From: Sipunculus nudus | Taxonomy: Eukaryota; Annelida; Sipuncula; Golfingiida; Sipunculidae | Direction of reading: 5' to 3' | Length of the DNA: 64,000 bases | Assembly (NCBI GenBank): GCA_026874595.1 | Contig: CM049316.1 | Span: 63,593,176 to 63,657,175 of the forward strand | In this document: piece after piece, positions 1 to 12,600 of the stretch | Position numbering within the stretch: position 1 is the first letter of the stretch | Layout of the letters: each line of letters begins with the position of its first letter | Notes under the pieces: model-generated | Databases searched by the model: none | Told to the model about the DNA's origin: nothing | Seen by the model: only the letters and a program-made list of their open reading frames with translations | Made by a program: the position numbers and the translations under genes

Positions 1-3000
1 TGGAACTCCCAATCTAAAATTCAATGCTCAATGATTCAAGGCTATGTTTACAAGCAGGAAGTAAAAGCCTCACATTTTTAAAGCATTCCATTCAACTGTC
101 AAGAGACATTGTTGAGAATCTGCTTCCTAGTTTATGGTGTAGTTTAATATTATTCAACAGATAGGTGATATAAAAGAAATGTCAGTGTTTCATTACAGTC
201 CCTGCATAAACATCTGCTTCTGGGGAGTACTCAATACTATATATTAAGATCCTCTCCTGAAGTATCATTACAATTTTTCATTCAAAATAATATTCAGTGC
301 TGATAAAATAATATATATGGTCACTGACGGGAATTCGTCTTTGGCTAATCAGTAAAATGTTTCCAACAGTTCAGAACATTCTTTTCAATGCAAACTCGCT
401 TAGACATTCAGAGAGGTATATTATTTTAATGGGAATTGAAATTTTTCTAAATATTAAGATAGGCTTTCTACTTTATAATACTGGCAGGTTTAATGCTGCA
501 TTAGGTCTCAGCTCAATCAGTGTACCAAAATCGAGGTGTCACAATGGTCAATGTCTTTCATGATATTAAATGTACTGATCATTAGAGAATCACCATCATC
601 TGTGCACCAGAAGGGGTGCACAGTGACCCTTCATATATATATATATATATATATTGGCCTAAATATAATTATTTTTGTATAAATTTTAAATGTAAAAAAT
701 GGCTCAAGAAAGGGTTTCCTTTATTTTTAAAACCAATAAATATCTTCAGGTTCAGACAAATAACAGTTCAGAGTATTAAGGAAGCATCACAGTGAAAATC
801 AATGCATCTGGAGAGGAACAAATAACACCACTACATATGTACACCAGAATAATTCTATAATGGAGTCTAGGAAAACATAGTATCTTCAAAACCACTATTA
901 TTAGAGGTGCAGTCAGATTCTTGTCCTTAGTCTCACAGCAGAAAGCAGCGAAGCAAAGGGAGAGAGCGCAGGAGCTGTGGGCTCTCCTATTCTAAAATCA
1001 AGAATCTACCAAGGCAGAATGAGAATTTCAGCTCTTTCTGGGAAAAATGAGAGTTCCCATTCTTTTCAGAAAAAAAATGAAAATCAATTCATAATATCTC
1101 TTGATTCTCATTTTTCTAAAGAGAAAAAAGAATTCTGTTTTTCCCAGGAACAATTAAAAGGAATTCTCATTTTCCCTAGAACTAAATTAATATGGGATAT
1201 CGCTAATACCGATACTTTTGTGTTTGGAGGTAGATTATGCCTGCCTGCCTGAAAAATTGCAGGCAAACAACTAGGGGCCCTGTTCAGCCAATTTACTCAA
1301 TGCAGCTGCTTGTGCACTGAGCATGAAAAAGCTCAGAAATGACATACTGCACTAGAACTTTATCTTGTATCAAGGGACTGGCATTATAATGTAGGGCAAA
1401 GCTACACATGTATGGCCTTTCATTTAGGCCTACGGATAAATGTGAGGTTGTTCATTTAACCTTCCTTGAAGCATACCAAGAATTAATTACAGCCTCAATG
1501 GTGTATATAAGCTGGTATAGTGGGGATGGTCAGATAAGACAGTGCTAATGATTGTCTGGCTGAATCACACTTGCCTGCTTATATGGACTTGAAGCTGTGA
1601 TAGCCAGTGGTATTTCTCCTCCATTTACACAAGAGATTACATTACATTGCCTGCAAACAATTTTGTAAAATATCCATATCCTTAAAAGTATAAATAAGGG
1701 TGGGCATGACACGAATTCATTTCGCTCAGTTAATCCTTTACTACCGCCTTCCTATGCCAATCCTCAAAATTTGTTTTTTTATGAAGAATCATTTAGATTT
1801 CAGTCCTTACTTCTGTTATTATATAAATTCAACGACTATGTATTTTTTCGTCAAGTTAATGAAAAATGGACCACTTATTTCTCCAGGAGAGGTCGAGGTT
1901 ATGGAACTCCCAATCTAAAATTCAATGCTCAATGATTCAAGGCTATGTTTACAAGCAGGAAGTAAAAGCCTCACATTTTTAAAGCATTCCATTCAACTGT
2001 CAAGAGACATTGTTGAGAATCTGCTTCCTAGTTTATGGTGTAGTTTAATATTATTCAACAGATAGGTGATATAAAAGAAATGTCAGTGTTTCATTACAGT
2101 CCCTGCATAAACATCTGCTTCTGGGGAGTACTCAATACTATATATTAAGATCCTCTCCTGAAGTATCATTACAATTTTTCATTCAAAATAATATTCAGTG
2201 CTGATAAAATAATATATATGGTCACTGACGGGAATTCGTCTTTGGCTAATCAGTAAAATGTTTCCAACAGTTCAGAACATTCTTTTCAATGCAAACTCGC
2301 TTAGACATTCAGAGAGGTATATTATTTTAATGGGAATTGAAATTTTTCTAAATATTAAGATAGGCTTTCTACTTTATAATACTGGCAGGTTTAATGCTGC
2401 ATTAGGTCTCAGCTCAATCAGTGTACCAAAATCGAGGTGTCACAATGGTCAATGTCTTTCATGATATTAAATGTACTGATCATTAGAGAATCACCATCAT
2501 CTGTGCACCAGAAGGGGTGCACAGTGACCCTTCATATATATATATATATATATATTGGCCTAAATATAATTATTTTTGTATAAATTTTAAATGTAAAAAA
2601 TGGCTCAAGAAAGGGTTTCCTTTATTTTTAAAACCAATAAATATCTTCAGGTTCAGACAAATAACAGTTCAGAGTATTAAGGAAGCATCACAGTGAAAAT
2701 CAATGCATCTGGAGAGGAACAAATAACACCACTACATATGTACACCAGAATAATTCTATAATGGAGTCTAGGAAAACATAGTATCTTCAAAACCACTATT
2801 ATTAGAGGTGCAGTCAGATTCTTGTCCTTAGTCTCACAGCAGAAAGCAGCGTAGCAAAGGGAGAGAGCGCAGGAGCTGTGGGCTCTCCTATTCTAAAATC
2901 AAGAATCTACCAAGGCAGAATGAGAATTTCAGCTCTTTCTGGGAAAAATGAGAGTTCCCATTCTTTTCAGAAAAAAAATGAAAATCAATTCATAATATCT

Positions 3001-4633
3001 CTTGATTCTCATTTTTCTAAAGAGAAAAAAGAATTCTGTTTTTCCCAGGAACAATTAAAAGGAATTCTCATTTTCCCTAGAACTAAATTAATATGGGATA
3101 TCGCTAATACCGATACTTTTGTGTTTGGAGGTAGATTATGCCTGCCTGCCTGAAAAATTGCAGGCAAACAACTAGGGGCCCTGTTCAGCCAATTTACTCA
3201 ATGCAGCTGCTTGTGCACTGAGCATGAAAAAGCTCAGAAATGACATACTGCACTAGAACTTTATCTTGTATCAAGGGACTGGCATTATAATGTAGGGCAA
3301 AGCTACACATGTATGGCCTTTCATTTAGGCCTACGGATAAATGTGAGGTTGTTCATTTAACCTTCCTTGAAGCATACCAAGAATTAATTACAGCCTCAAT
3401 GGTGTATATAAGCTGGTATAGTGGGGATGGTCAGATAAGACAGTGCTAATGATTGTCTGGCTGAATCACACTTGCCTGCTTATATGGACTTGAAGCTGTG
3501 ATAGCCAGTGGTATTTCTCCTCCATTTACACAAGAGATTACATTACATTGCCTGCAAACAATTTTGTAAAATATCCATATCCTTAAAAGTATAAATAAGG
3601 GTGGGCATGACACGAATTCATTTCGCTCAGTTAATCCTTTACTACCGCCTTCCTATGCCAATCCTCAAAATTTGTGTTTTTATGAAGAATCATTTAGATT
3701 TCAGTCCTTACTTCTGTTATTATATAAATTCAACGACTATGTATTTTTTCGTCAAGTTAATGAAAAATGGACCACTTATTTCTCCAGGAGAGGTCGAGGT
3801 TATGGAACTCCCAATCTAAAATTCAATGCTCAATGATTCAAGGCTATGTTTACAAGCAGGAAGTAAAAGCCTCACATTTTTAAAGCATTCCATTCAACTG
3901 TCAAGAGACATTGTTGAGAATCTGCTTCCTAGTTTATGGTGTAGTTTAATATTATTCAACAGATAGGTGATATAAAAGAAATGTCAGTGTTTCATTACAG
4001 TCCCTGCATAAACATCTGCTTCTGGGGAGTACTCAATACTATATATTAAGATCCTCTCCTGAAGTATCATTACAATTTTTCATTCAAAATAATATTCAGT
4101 GCTGATAAAATAATATATATGGTCACTGACGGGAATTCGTCTTTGGCTAATCAGTAAAATGTTTCCAACAGTTCAGAACATTCTTTTCAATGCAAACTCG
4201 CTTAGACATTCAGAGAGGTATATTATTTTAATGGGAATTGAAATTTTTCTAAATATTAAGATAGGCTTTCTACTTTATAATACTGGCAGGTTTAATGCTG
4301 CATTAGGTCTCAGCTCAATCAGTGTACCAAAATCGAGGTGTCACAATGGTCAATGTCTTTCATGATATTAAATGTACTGATCATTAGAGAATCACCATCA
4401 TCTGTGCACCAGAAGGGGTGCACAGTGACCCTTCATATATATATATATATATATATTGGCCTAAATATAATTATTTTTGTATAAATTTTAAATGTAAAAA
4501 ATGGCTCAAGAAAGGGTTTCCTTTATTTTTAAAACCAATAAATATCTTCAGGTTCAGACAAATAACAGTTCAGAGTATTAAGGAAGCATCACAGTGAAAA
4601 TCAATGCATCTGGAGAGGAACAAATAACACCAC
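1..4633. repeat. Tandem array, 1901-bp unit, 2.4 copies (array continues to the left of the window)
   Basis: Copies start at 1, 1902 and 3803; the third breaks off after 831 bp at 4633, where unrelated AT-rich sequence begins. Between the two full copies I found only two substitutions, near 951/2852 (A to T) and near 1776/3677 (T to G). The (AT)n tract near 633-654 has the same length in all three copies, which points to very recent duplication or gene conversion. Each unit has short open frames of 68, 91 and 72 codons, but they show no recognisable domain, and one runs through a purine-rich block of GAATTCTCATTTT-like motifs, so I do not call them genes. The unit also has a short imperfect hairpin around GGGGTGCACAGTGACCC. 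An assembly duplication is the main alternative to a true satellite. Confidence 0.95.
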
Positions 4634-5163
4634 ATCCGTCTTATAAACAAGCGATACCATAAAATAGAATTAACAAAGGGTCATTCATTGCAGGTGTATA
4701 TGGTCAAATATTCATAATTTTATCCTCAGAAATTATAGGAATGTCAGGAACTAATGTATTAATGTAGTAGAAATTTAGAAATGCAACATCAGCTCAAAAA
4801 TAAACTTCTGTTGGGAATAATGAAAGAAAAAGCTGTTAAATTCAATTTTTTTATGATATTTTATAAGTATAGTGATTAATTGCTTCATCAACAAAAATAC
4901 ATAATACATTTATATGATAATTGTTGTCAGTGACTTTTCCACACTATTTGCAAACAATGCAGTTTATTTGAAGTGAATATGTCAAATATTAAATATTACT
5001 ACCCCCCTATCAAGGCAACCTGTCTGCGGGTGCGTGCATAAAGACGCGGTTGTCTTTAAATGGCCTAAAAAGGGTAGTGTATCCCAAAATAATCAATGTT
5101 AACATCTTAATTCATTAATTGGACATACTTGGGGATCTAATTATACATATGTCATAAAATCCC
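4634..5163. other. AT-rich intergenic sequence, nothing recognised
   Basis: This stretch follows the abrupt end of the 1901-bp array. I see no open frame, splice-bounded exon or RNA gene in it. A small GC-richer patch near 5003-5055 is the only compositional change. Confidence 0.6.
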
Positions 5164-5188
5164 GGAGGGGGTGCACGGTGACCCCTCC
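5164..5188. repeat. Short hairpin sharing its core with the 1901-bp unit
   Basis: GGAGGGG (5164-5170) and CCCCTCC (5182-5188) are perfect inverted arms around an 11-base loop. The core GGGGTGCACGGTGACCCC closely matches the hairpin in each 1901-bp unit near 613-629, although the flanking DNA is unrelated. This suggests a shared small element rather than array sequence. Confidence 0.55.
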
Positions 5189-5318
5189 TAGCCCATGGAC
5201 TTATAAAATGAAAATCCTAATGTTGTTCAAATAAATTTCTGTTAACCTGAAACTGGGTCCAGAGTTGATTAATAAACCATGATTTACATCTGTACCTTTG
5301 GCTTAATAGCAGTACTCA

Positions 5319-5660
5319 TCACTAAGATTCACTCCTGGTCACTCTTGGTCACTACCTGTCAATCACCCACCAACAAGGATCACTGGTGGTCAAAGTCATT
5401 ATCACCTCTCATCAAGCTAGTGTCTGGTGGAGTAACTAAGTTCACTCAGCATCACTGCCAGTCACTCCTGGTCACTCAGCAAATTATCAATTAGTCACAC
5501 CCCATCAACTGATCCCCAGGGCTGCTAAACTATCACTGCTGGTCACACAGTGATAGTCTGTGAACAGTTTAGTCACTCCCTATCACTGCTAATTACCTGT
5601 TGCGTGGCAGTGACCAGGAGTGATGAAACCGGTCACAGACCTTCACTTTGTGATAGCCCA
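5319..5660. repeat. Degenerate GGTCACT/TCACTCCTGGTCACT-rich repeat
   Basis: The heptamer GGTCACT and variants recur many times, for example CACTCCTGGTCACTC and CACTGCTGGTCAC. Reverse-complement forms (AGTGACC, AGTGATGAAACC) appear toward the right end, so the block is partly self-complementary. An open frame of 71 codons (5279-5494) runs through it and is explained by the repetition. It may be a decayed foldback element. Confidence 0.6.
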
Positions 5661-5802
5661 GTTCTCATAGTGTAAGTGCCAGTTATTTCATCTAAGTTAC
5701 AACAGTGTCCATTATTTATCTTTCAATGAAGTTGTTACATCATATGTATGACATAAAAGTGAAGCACTTGCTCAAGGCAAATGCAAGTCAGGAAAGAACA
5801 AG

Positions 5803-6962
5803 TTGTGGCTCTGTAGTATAAAACTTTAAACAGAGCCACAGGCAACAACCTTCATTTATCTAGTGGATGGAGCACAAACATGTTGTAGACGCTGCACTTG
5901 TTCTGAGTACCTTTGACCTTGTGTGATGGGTGCCTGTCCAAGTGAGTGAGTGTGATTGTTTCAGCCAGCGGTATGTACACGTGTTACATCATCACTGCTT
6001 GCCTCCCAGCCCAACCTGCTGAAATGTAAAGGCCCTGTCACATTAGCATTGTGTGGGCCACACGGGCTTGTTGCATGCATGAATTTTGTTGCACGCAGGA
6101 AAAATTGAGCGGGCAAGCCAAGATTTGGGTAGGTTTCGTGTGGAACTTGCCTGTTGGATGCGCGGAATCTGCGTGGGCCTTGCGTGTGCTCCATGTGACA
6201 TGCAGGCAAGCCTGTGAGAGCTTACAGACAGGTCTGTGTTAGCTCCCAAGCCACATATGGGCACTGCCAGTTATCTTAGGTCAGCTCCGGGCCAGATACA
6301 GGGGAGTTGCAGGACTATTTATACAATCGCAGAATGCCAGCAACTTGCCAGCCCTCAGATTACCAGCAGGAAGACAGTAACCCTCAACATGCTCTCATGT
6401 TACTCGTATACCTCGCTCTATGCCTACAGAAATCACGGGATACAAACGCAGGTCAGAAGTACTGATACTGTTCCTTGTCAGCAAAACGCTCCATGCCCGC
6501 ATCTGACAAGTGCTGGCGCGAAATTGCCACAGGTCTACAGCCAACATACTTTCTTCAAGCGGGTTAACTACCTGTGACCTGAGGCTGCTACGTGCCTCCT
6601 GCAGGTATTTTGCGTGGAATTTTGTGGGCAAGCCCGGATAAGATACGGGCGAGATACTGCCAGGTCCGTGCCAACTGCGGGGAGCTGCGGGCAGCAAAAA
6701 TTATCACCTGTAATTTGCATGCAGTGCTAATGTGGCAGGGGCTTAATACATGCACCTCTCAGACTGAAACAATCATGTATGTAACCAATGATCAAGTCAC
6801 TGGGATACTCACAGCAATGATTATGTAACACATGAACACCGCAGGCTGGAACAATTGAGTACTCAGAAAAAGTGCTATGTCTACCATTTGTATGCGCTCA
6901 ATCTGCTAGACAAATGAAGGCAGGGGTGTGTGGCTCTTCAGGTATATACTACAGAGCCACAA
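5803..6962. mobile_element. Non-autonomous inverted-repeat element, outer member of a nested pair
   Basis: The 18 bases at 5803-5820 (TTGTGGCTCTGTAGTATA) are the exact reverse complement of 6945-6962. Each end also has a nearby internal partner (CAGAGCCAC at 5831, GTGTGGCTCTT near 6929), so each terminus can fold on itself. No transposase frame lies between the ends, so it is non-autonomous. I could not define a clean target-site duplication. It carries a second inverted-repeat element at 6029-6744. Confidence 0.65.
6029..6744. mobile_element. MITE-like element nested inside the 5803-6962 element
   Basis: AAGGCCCTGTCACATTAGCA (6029-6048) and TGCTAATGTGGCAGGGGCTT (6725-6744) are inverted 20-mers with two mismatches. 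The interior is clearly more GC-rich than its surroundings, with motifs such as GCGGGCAAGCC repeated in both orientations (6110, and inverted near 6625). Its open frames (63-113 codons on both strands) overlap, show no conserved domain and are not called as genes. The superfamily is not assigned, because the target duplication is unclear. Confidence 0.65.
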
Positions 6963-9480
6963 TTGGGTCTACAGTGAGAACTGCCCATGAGCCAATGGTG
7001 TAACATTCTGCTTACACCAAGACTTTTCTGTTTTGATGGTGATGGGATGATGGCTATGAAAAAAATATGTTAATGAAGTGGAACAAAGTGGGAGTGTTAT
7101 ATGACCTATTATTAAAACCACCTTATGTAGCAGTCTACATTACAGGCTCTTGGATATACTAAGACTATACATGCGAAAAAAATGCAGTTGTGGTTCTGGA
7201 GTGTCAGTTTTGGTGCCCCTTTTGTACACAAGTACTCTATGTTATGTCATCACAGTTACCTGTAATGTCCATTTCATGCAGACTTTGAGAGGATCCTGAT
7301 ATTGTGATAAGCATGGACTTGTTTCACAGGAAAGTGAGGAAACTATTTTTTCCACATTTAATTATTTTCCTCTTTCTGCCATGACGTGGGTACAGTTTGT
7401 CAGTGAAATTTGCACTTACACTTTTACCAAGGCAAATGTGTTTCATGACGATATAATTGGATTAAGAACATATTTGCATGGTTAAACTAATAAAAGTGAA
7501 TTACTCCAAGCTGTTGTTAAGTGTTGTCAACTGTTGAACCCCTTTTATCGCTAATAAGTCACCCCCTTTTCGTTGACTTGGATGTCCCGTGATTTTTACA
7601 GACACTAATGATACTCACAAATAGAAATAAACCCAGTCCTTTCATCGTCTCACATTATTTATACATTTTGATGATCAATCTTCCCATAAATAAAGAGTTG
7701 CCAAATGGGTTAATAGCCGTCGGCCCAGAAAAACTGACAGTTCGCCTAATGACTAGCACCAATCATATTGTACATAGGTATGGATTAAAACCAGGTTGTC
7801 GAAAGGCGGATGCCACGTCGGACATCACTCTCGGATGCCCCACTTTATTCGTTCTAATAGAGAAATCAGAACATATATAGGTATTTTAAGTATACATTAC
7901 GTATGAGTGTATCCGTGCCTGAAACGTGTACTAAAATGAATATTATGTGAGCCACTCACCGTTCTACTTTTCCAATAGAAAATACAATTAACGTATATTT
8001 TATTATTTATATTATACAGTTTATATTATGTTATATTACAAGATTCTATATTACTGAATATGATACTATTAAACATTGTTGGAGATTCTTTGTAATAAAT
8101 ATATGTTAGACATACTGGGCCTAGGAAAAATATATGTTTAAATCGTAGATAAAATGATCGATATTTTTGTTATGCATTCTTGTCCCTCAACTACAGATAT
8201 TTGAACCATATTTGAGACAAATTTTCTATGAATTGGCACTTTCAATAACAGCTTACATACGATGCATTGAAAGTGTATAAAATAAGCTTTGTTCTTTATC
8301 CATATAATGTCTTCATGATATATTACTCAGATGCACTTAACTGAGTGGTATCAGTTTAATGTTTAACTTATTTCCTGAAAATGATAACAGACAAAACTGA
8401 CAGAATCTTTGTAGTGTACCATTAACAACCACAAGCAGTATCAATCAACGATACCCCGATTTCGGGCAGTATCAAATAATGGAAAAAAGTTGAACGTTTT
8501 ACAATATCATGATTTTTCCAGGTAGCCTTAAAGTAAAGAACATGTTAATTTAATATGAATTAGATTATGAAATTTTACTCACCATGTATACAAAAATGTA
8601 TAAAATGATACAAATAATTATGTACGAAGTGAAATATATTTTGGAATATTTCAAAAATAATTAAAGATTCCAAAGATTTTTTTATAATACGTCGCAATTT
8701 TTACTTTAAAATATAAAGAAAATAGTTCATATTTAGAAGAAAGTACCCTTTACATGTCAAACTGCACAGAAAACACACAAATGTGTTCTTATTCCTCTTT
8801 TTGCTGGTTCCATATAAATATATTGACTTCCCGGCTTGGCATCCTACTTGGTATCCATCATCCGATCTGCGACATCCATGTATTAGTCCGTACCTAATAC
8901 GTAGACTGGTTGCTTTAACAAAAAAAATGTCAAACGAAAAACTAAGAGAAAATAATGAACATGAGAATATGATCCGAGCAATTCTGATCACATTTTCAAA
9001 TTTTAAATATTTTTGTCAATATATATCAGATAAGTCTAAAATAGCTCCTTCAGCATCTGATTCGTTCAGACAGGCATCACTTAAGCACTGGTAACCAGAC
9101 AATGTTAACGGGATACCTTAATATAGACTCGTTTCCTGCTCAAAAGTTTGTTGAATGCCTTGTAATTTTGATTTTACCGTTTGTTAGAAGCCAAATTTGT
9201 ATAGCCAGTCCACAAGTTAAAACTTTTAATGTAGCGGAAATGTTATTGTCCGGAGAAAATATTACCGTTTGGAATCCTCTCCTAGTTAAATTAATGGTGA
9301 ATTTATCATTTATTTTTTTTGTCAAATTAACATAAAATTAATAAAATGTTAAGAGATACACCGGATGTTATATAAAATATGACTATATTCTTAAATTGTA
9401 TTATAATAATATGTTAATTCATCTCAATAAAATACCATAGAAAATTTATGGACAACAGTAGTCACGGCTACACGAATTCC
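6963..9480. other. AT-rich intergenic DNA upstream of the 447-residue gene
   Basis: I see no convincing exon, RNA gene or complete mobile element. Weakly similar inverted stretches occur near 7778-7840 and 8835-8895 (GGTATGGATTAA-like against GGTACGGACTAA on the other strand) and could be remains of an old transposon. The small open frames here lack coding features. Confidence 0.5.
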
Positions 9481-9491
9481 CCCGCGCCCAC

Positions 9492-9534
9492 ATGTTCTGT
9501 GCGGTTTCTTGAATTCATGGCGCGTTTTTCTTAA
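9492..9534 (+). promoter_or_regulatory. Two tiny upstream ORFs in the probable 5' leader
   Basis: ATG at 9492 opens a 6-codon frame ending in TGA (9510-9512), and ATG at 9517 opens a 5-codon frame ending in TAA (9532-9534). Both end before the main start at 9564. If the transcript begins upstream of about 9490, near the short GC-rich run CCCCCGCGCCCACATG, both would precede the coding start and could damp its translation. The transcription start is not known, so the role is inferred. Confidence 0.3.
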
Positions 9535-9563
9535 TTTTTTGTCAATAAATGATAATTCTTAAG

Positions 9564-9634
9564 ATGACAGGCAAGCGGAGAAGAGTGGGGCCATTACCAA
9601 GAGTTTTACATCATCATATTCAAAGATATTTAAG
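9564..9634 (+). CDS. Exon 1 of the 447-residue protein gene
   Basis: Encodes residues 1-23 and two bases of Arg24. It opens with the basic MTGKRRRVG segment and continues with a His-rich stretch (RVLHHHIQRYL). The donor is AG|GTATAT, a slightly weak site. The two overhanging bases join the single base at the start of exon 2 to give AGG. Confidence 0.8.
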
Positions 9635-12600
9635 GTATATTTGAAAAGTACTTCAGGTTTAATCTCGGACCAATTGATGTTGATTATTAAAAATAAAACT
9701 TCATAATCATATTCATAGTTACTTTATTATAAAAAAAATATATAAAACTTGTCAGGCCAAAAAAAAAATATATGGTTGTGGTACTTTTTTTTCAGAAATT
9801 CGTGCAGTCGGGGAATATTTGATTTTTTTAACCTTTATTTGTATGTTTCGATAAAAATGTCATATGATAAGGGAAAAGCATGAAAATAACAATTTTTTTG
9901 CTAAACAGGTAAAAACACTCCATAACAGATGAAAACTTATCCAAATTGTAGTATTTTTATTTTTATCTTCTTGAAAGATGAAAACCATAATAAAATTTTT
10001 TTTATGCAGGGGTTAAAATGACGTTGGTGGACGGTGCCTGAGAATCATACCTATAATTTTTTTGGCTTTAATTTAAATATAAAATTAATATATACATGAA
10101 CTAGAGTAATTATGGTAACATGCTCTTATTTAATCTGAATTACAGTCAAGACAAGTAAAAGAGTAAAACCAATAGTAGATAGATTATGTCAATATAAATT
10201 TTAACATCCAAGATGGAGCCTGCAATTTAGTTATTGAGTTAAGTTCATGTTATGTTAAGATTAGCACTCTGTCGATTTGCTGCAAAGATTGTAGACAACT
10301 ACAGATATAACTGTCAAATATGAAATAGTGAACAAGTATGTATTCTGATGTTTGTAGTTGTACAACTATTTACTATATATATTGTATGTAGTGTATTTCA
10401 TACACTGCTACACATGTGTATGCAGTTATGCCATGGTATATTAATGTAATTAGTACAACTACTAGAAATAATTTACTCTTATTGCTTATACATATAGTTT
10501 ACTTATGATATTCTTCAGAAAATTAGTGGTGTTTTTCCACGATATTAAATATTAAATAATCAAAGAAATCTGACCAGTATAGTAACTCAATTACACTTTA
10601 CAGTTTACATGAATTATAATTTTATAAAAATATAACTGAATTTTTGTTTTAATTTTTATAATTGGTTATGGAAAAGGTGTTCATCTAACTCGGTTAGAAA
10701 AACACTTCTGACCATTATGGTTTTGTAAAGTTTAGCAAAGTTTAGACCCAAAATTAGTAACACTTTTGCTAGAATTAGAGCTAGTTTACCTGTAGCCATG
10801 ACAACCCCACTGAGTAGGCACTGATAATTGGGCTGGTAAGCCTACTTGAGTCTTGATACAAGCAATATTGAGGAATACATTGCAGTGGTCTTTGATCATG
10901 CTGCATTCATATTGTGGTAAACAGCCCATAATCTTAACATTAGGCTACAAATGTTGAATTAACCCAAAATAAGACGTGAATTCACAGCCAAAACTGAAAG
11001 TCTGTCTCTATGGTAACAGGTCATTTTCCATTTCGCTTACAAGTTGGCTGCATCCAGTAACCCATGTGAGCCATGCCAATGAGCATGCGGTCAGAAATTT
11101 AACAAACAAAGGAATGAATACCAACATGCTTAACAGAACTTTTCTCCCTCATGTTTCTTGTTGTTAGAAAGAATACTAAAATGCTAAGTTCAATTAGTCT
11201 GGTTTATGTCAATTGACCATGAAAAATATTTGCATCCTCATAGAACCTTAAAGTGTGTTCCTCACTGAAGGATGTAATGGCACTCTGATGGCCAGTAAAC
11301 TGTTCATAGACTTTCTAATGTTAGAGGGCCAGAATGGAGCAAGTATGCCTAACGTCAAATTTTATTGGTCAGACTCAGTATATATATAGTGGAATATCAA
11401 TCTCTTTTTCTTTAGTGTTACAGCCTCAGCTGCACCCAACATAATCTTTGTACAGACCAGAAATTAGGTCCAGTACCATAAATTGAAAAATATTAATCCA
11501 CAGAACTGCACCGGATTTTGCCTCAGCTGTTGTACAAGTTAAATTGTGCTATACTTATAAATTTGAGCATATTATATGCAGGACTCCCAAGTTCTATCAG
11601 ATAGCAGCTAGGAGTTATATTCGGTCTCATGTCCAAAAACATATCTTGTGGGTGATTAGATGTCATGGTTGTATTTCTGTCTTCCCAACAAAATTTTGAA
11701 GTTGTTATCATGAAATTTTCAAATTTCTTCATGGGAAAATCTGTGAATTTGTTTAAATGAAATGCTGGAAACCTTTTAACTATGAAACTGATTGATAGTT
11801 TGAGATTCCAACTTATCAGTTTCAAACATTTTAATCTTCCTTTAGAAACAAACATTTGATTATAACATTTTGAAGATTTCTACAAAGTAACAAGTTGTTA
11901 GTTAGTTACACAAATTCAATCTTTGAAATGAATGCAGGACAGGACACCTGCCAGAGCGAGAAACACTCCTACAGATATGGCCCTTGTCCTCCGAGACCGT
12001 TCGCAGCCACTGGGATTTGAGGAGGCGAAGGTTCGTACAGTGGGCATCAAAACTGAAGCTGAACCAACAAGGAGAGCTTGTTCATACACTAAGTGGTAAA
12101 CTTGTACCAGCCAAGGAAGATGTAAGGTATGCATTGTAATCCATAAATACTTGAAAAATCAATCATTATGATTTTGTAACTGTTTTGTTTCCATGTGTCC
12201 GTCATGTTTTCACCTGCCTTTGTGGTGATTTTCATGCATAGGGTCTGAGTCAACTTGGGTATTACCAGTAAAAAGACATCATGCCAGCATTTTTTGGGAG
12301 AACTCTGGCTGATAGATATTTGTACCACTATATGCAACTGCCAGTTCATAAGTATATACCAGTATGTGCTTAAATGGAAGCGTAAGAGGTCGGGGTTAAA
12401 ATTAACACTACCCAGAGGCTTGTGTAGTATTCTATTTTATTATTATTTAGATATGCTGCCAGAGGAATAAAACTGTTTTTGTTCTGTGCAAAAAAGAATA
12501 CAAATTTTGGAGATCACAGAAATTGTCTAATATTTCAACTTTTATATATGAAAGCATTATGGAACATCCAATTAAAATAAAAGGTAAGTTGCATGTTTTC

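Noticed and set aside
357-4365. 68-, 91- and 72-codon frames repeated with the 1901-bp unit
   Set aside because: They repeat only because the unit does, and they show no domain, codon bias or promoter signal.
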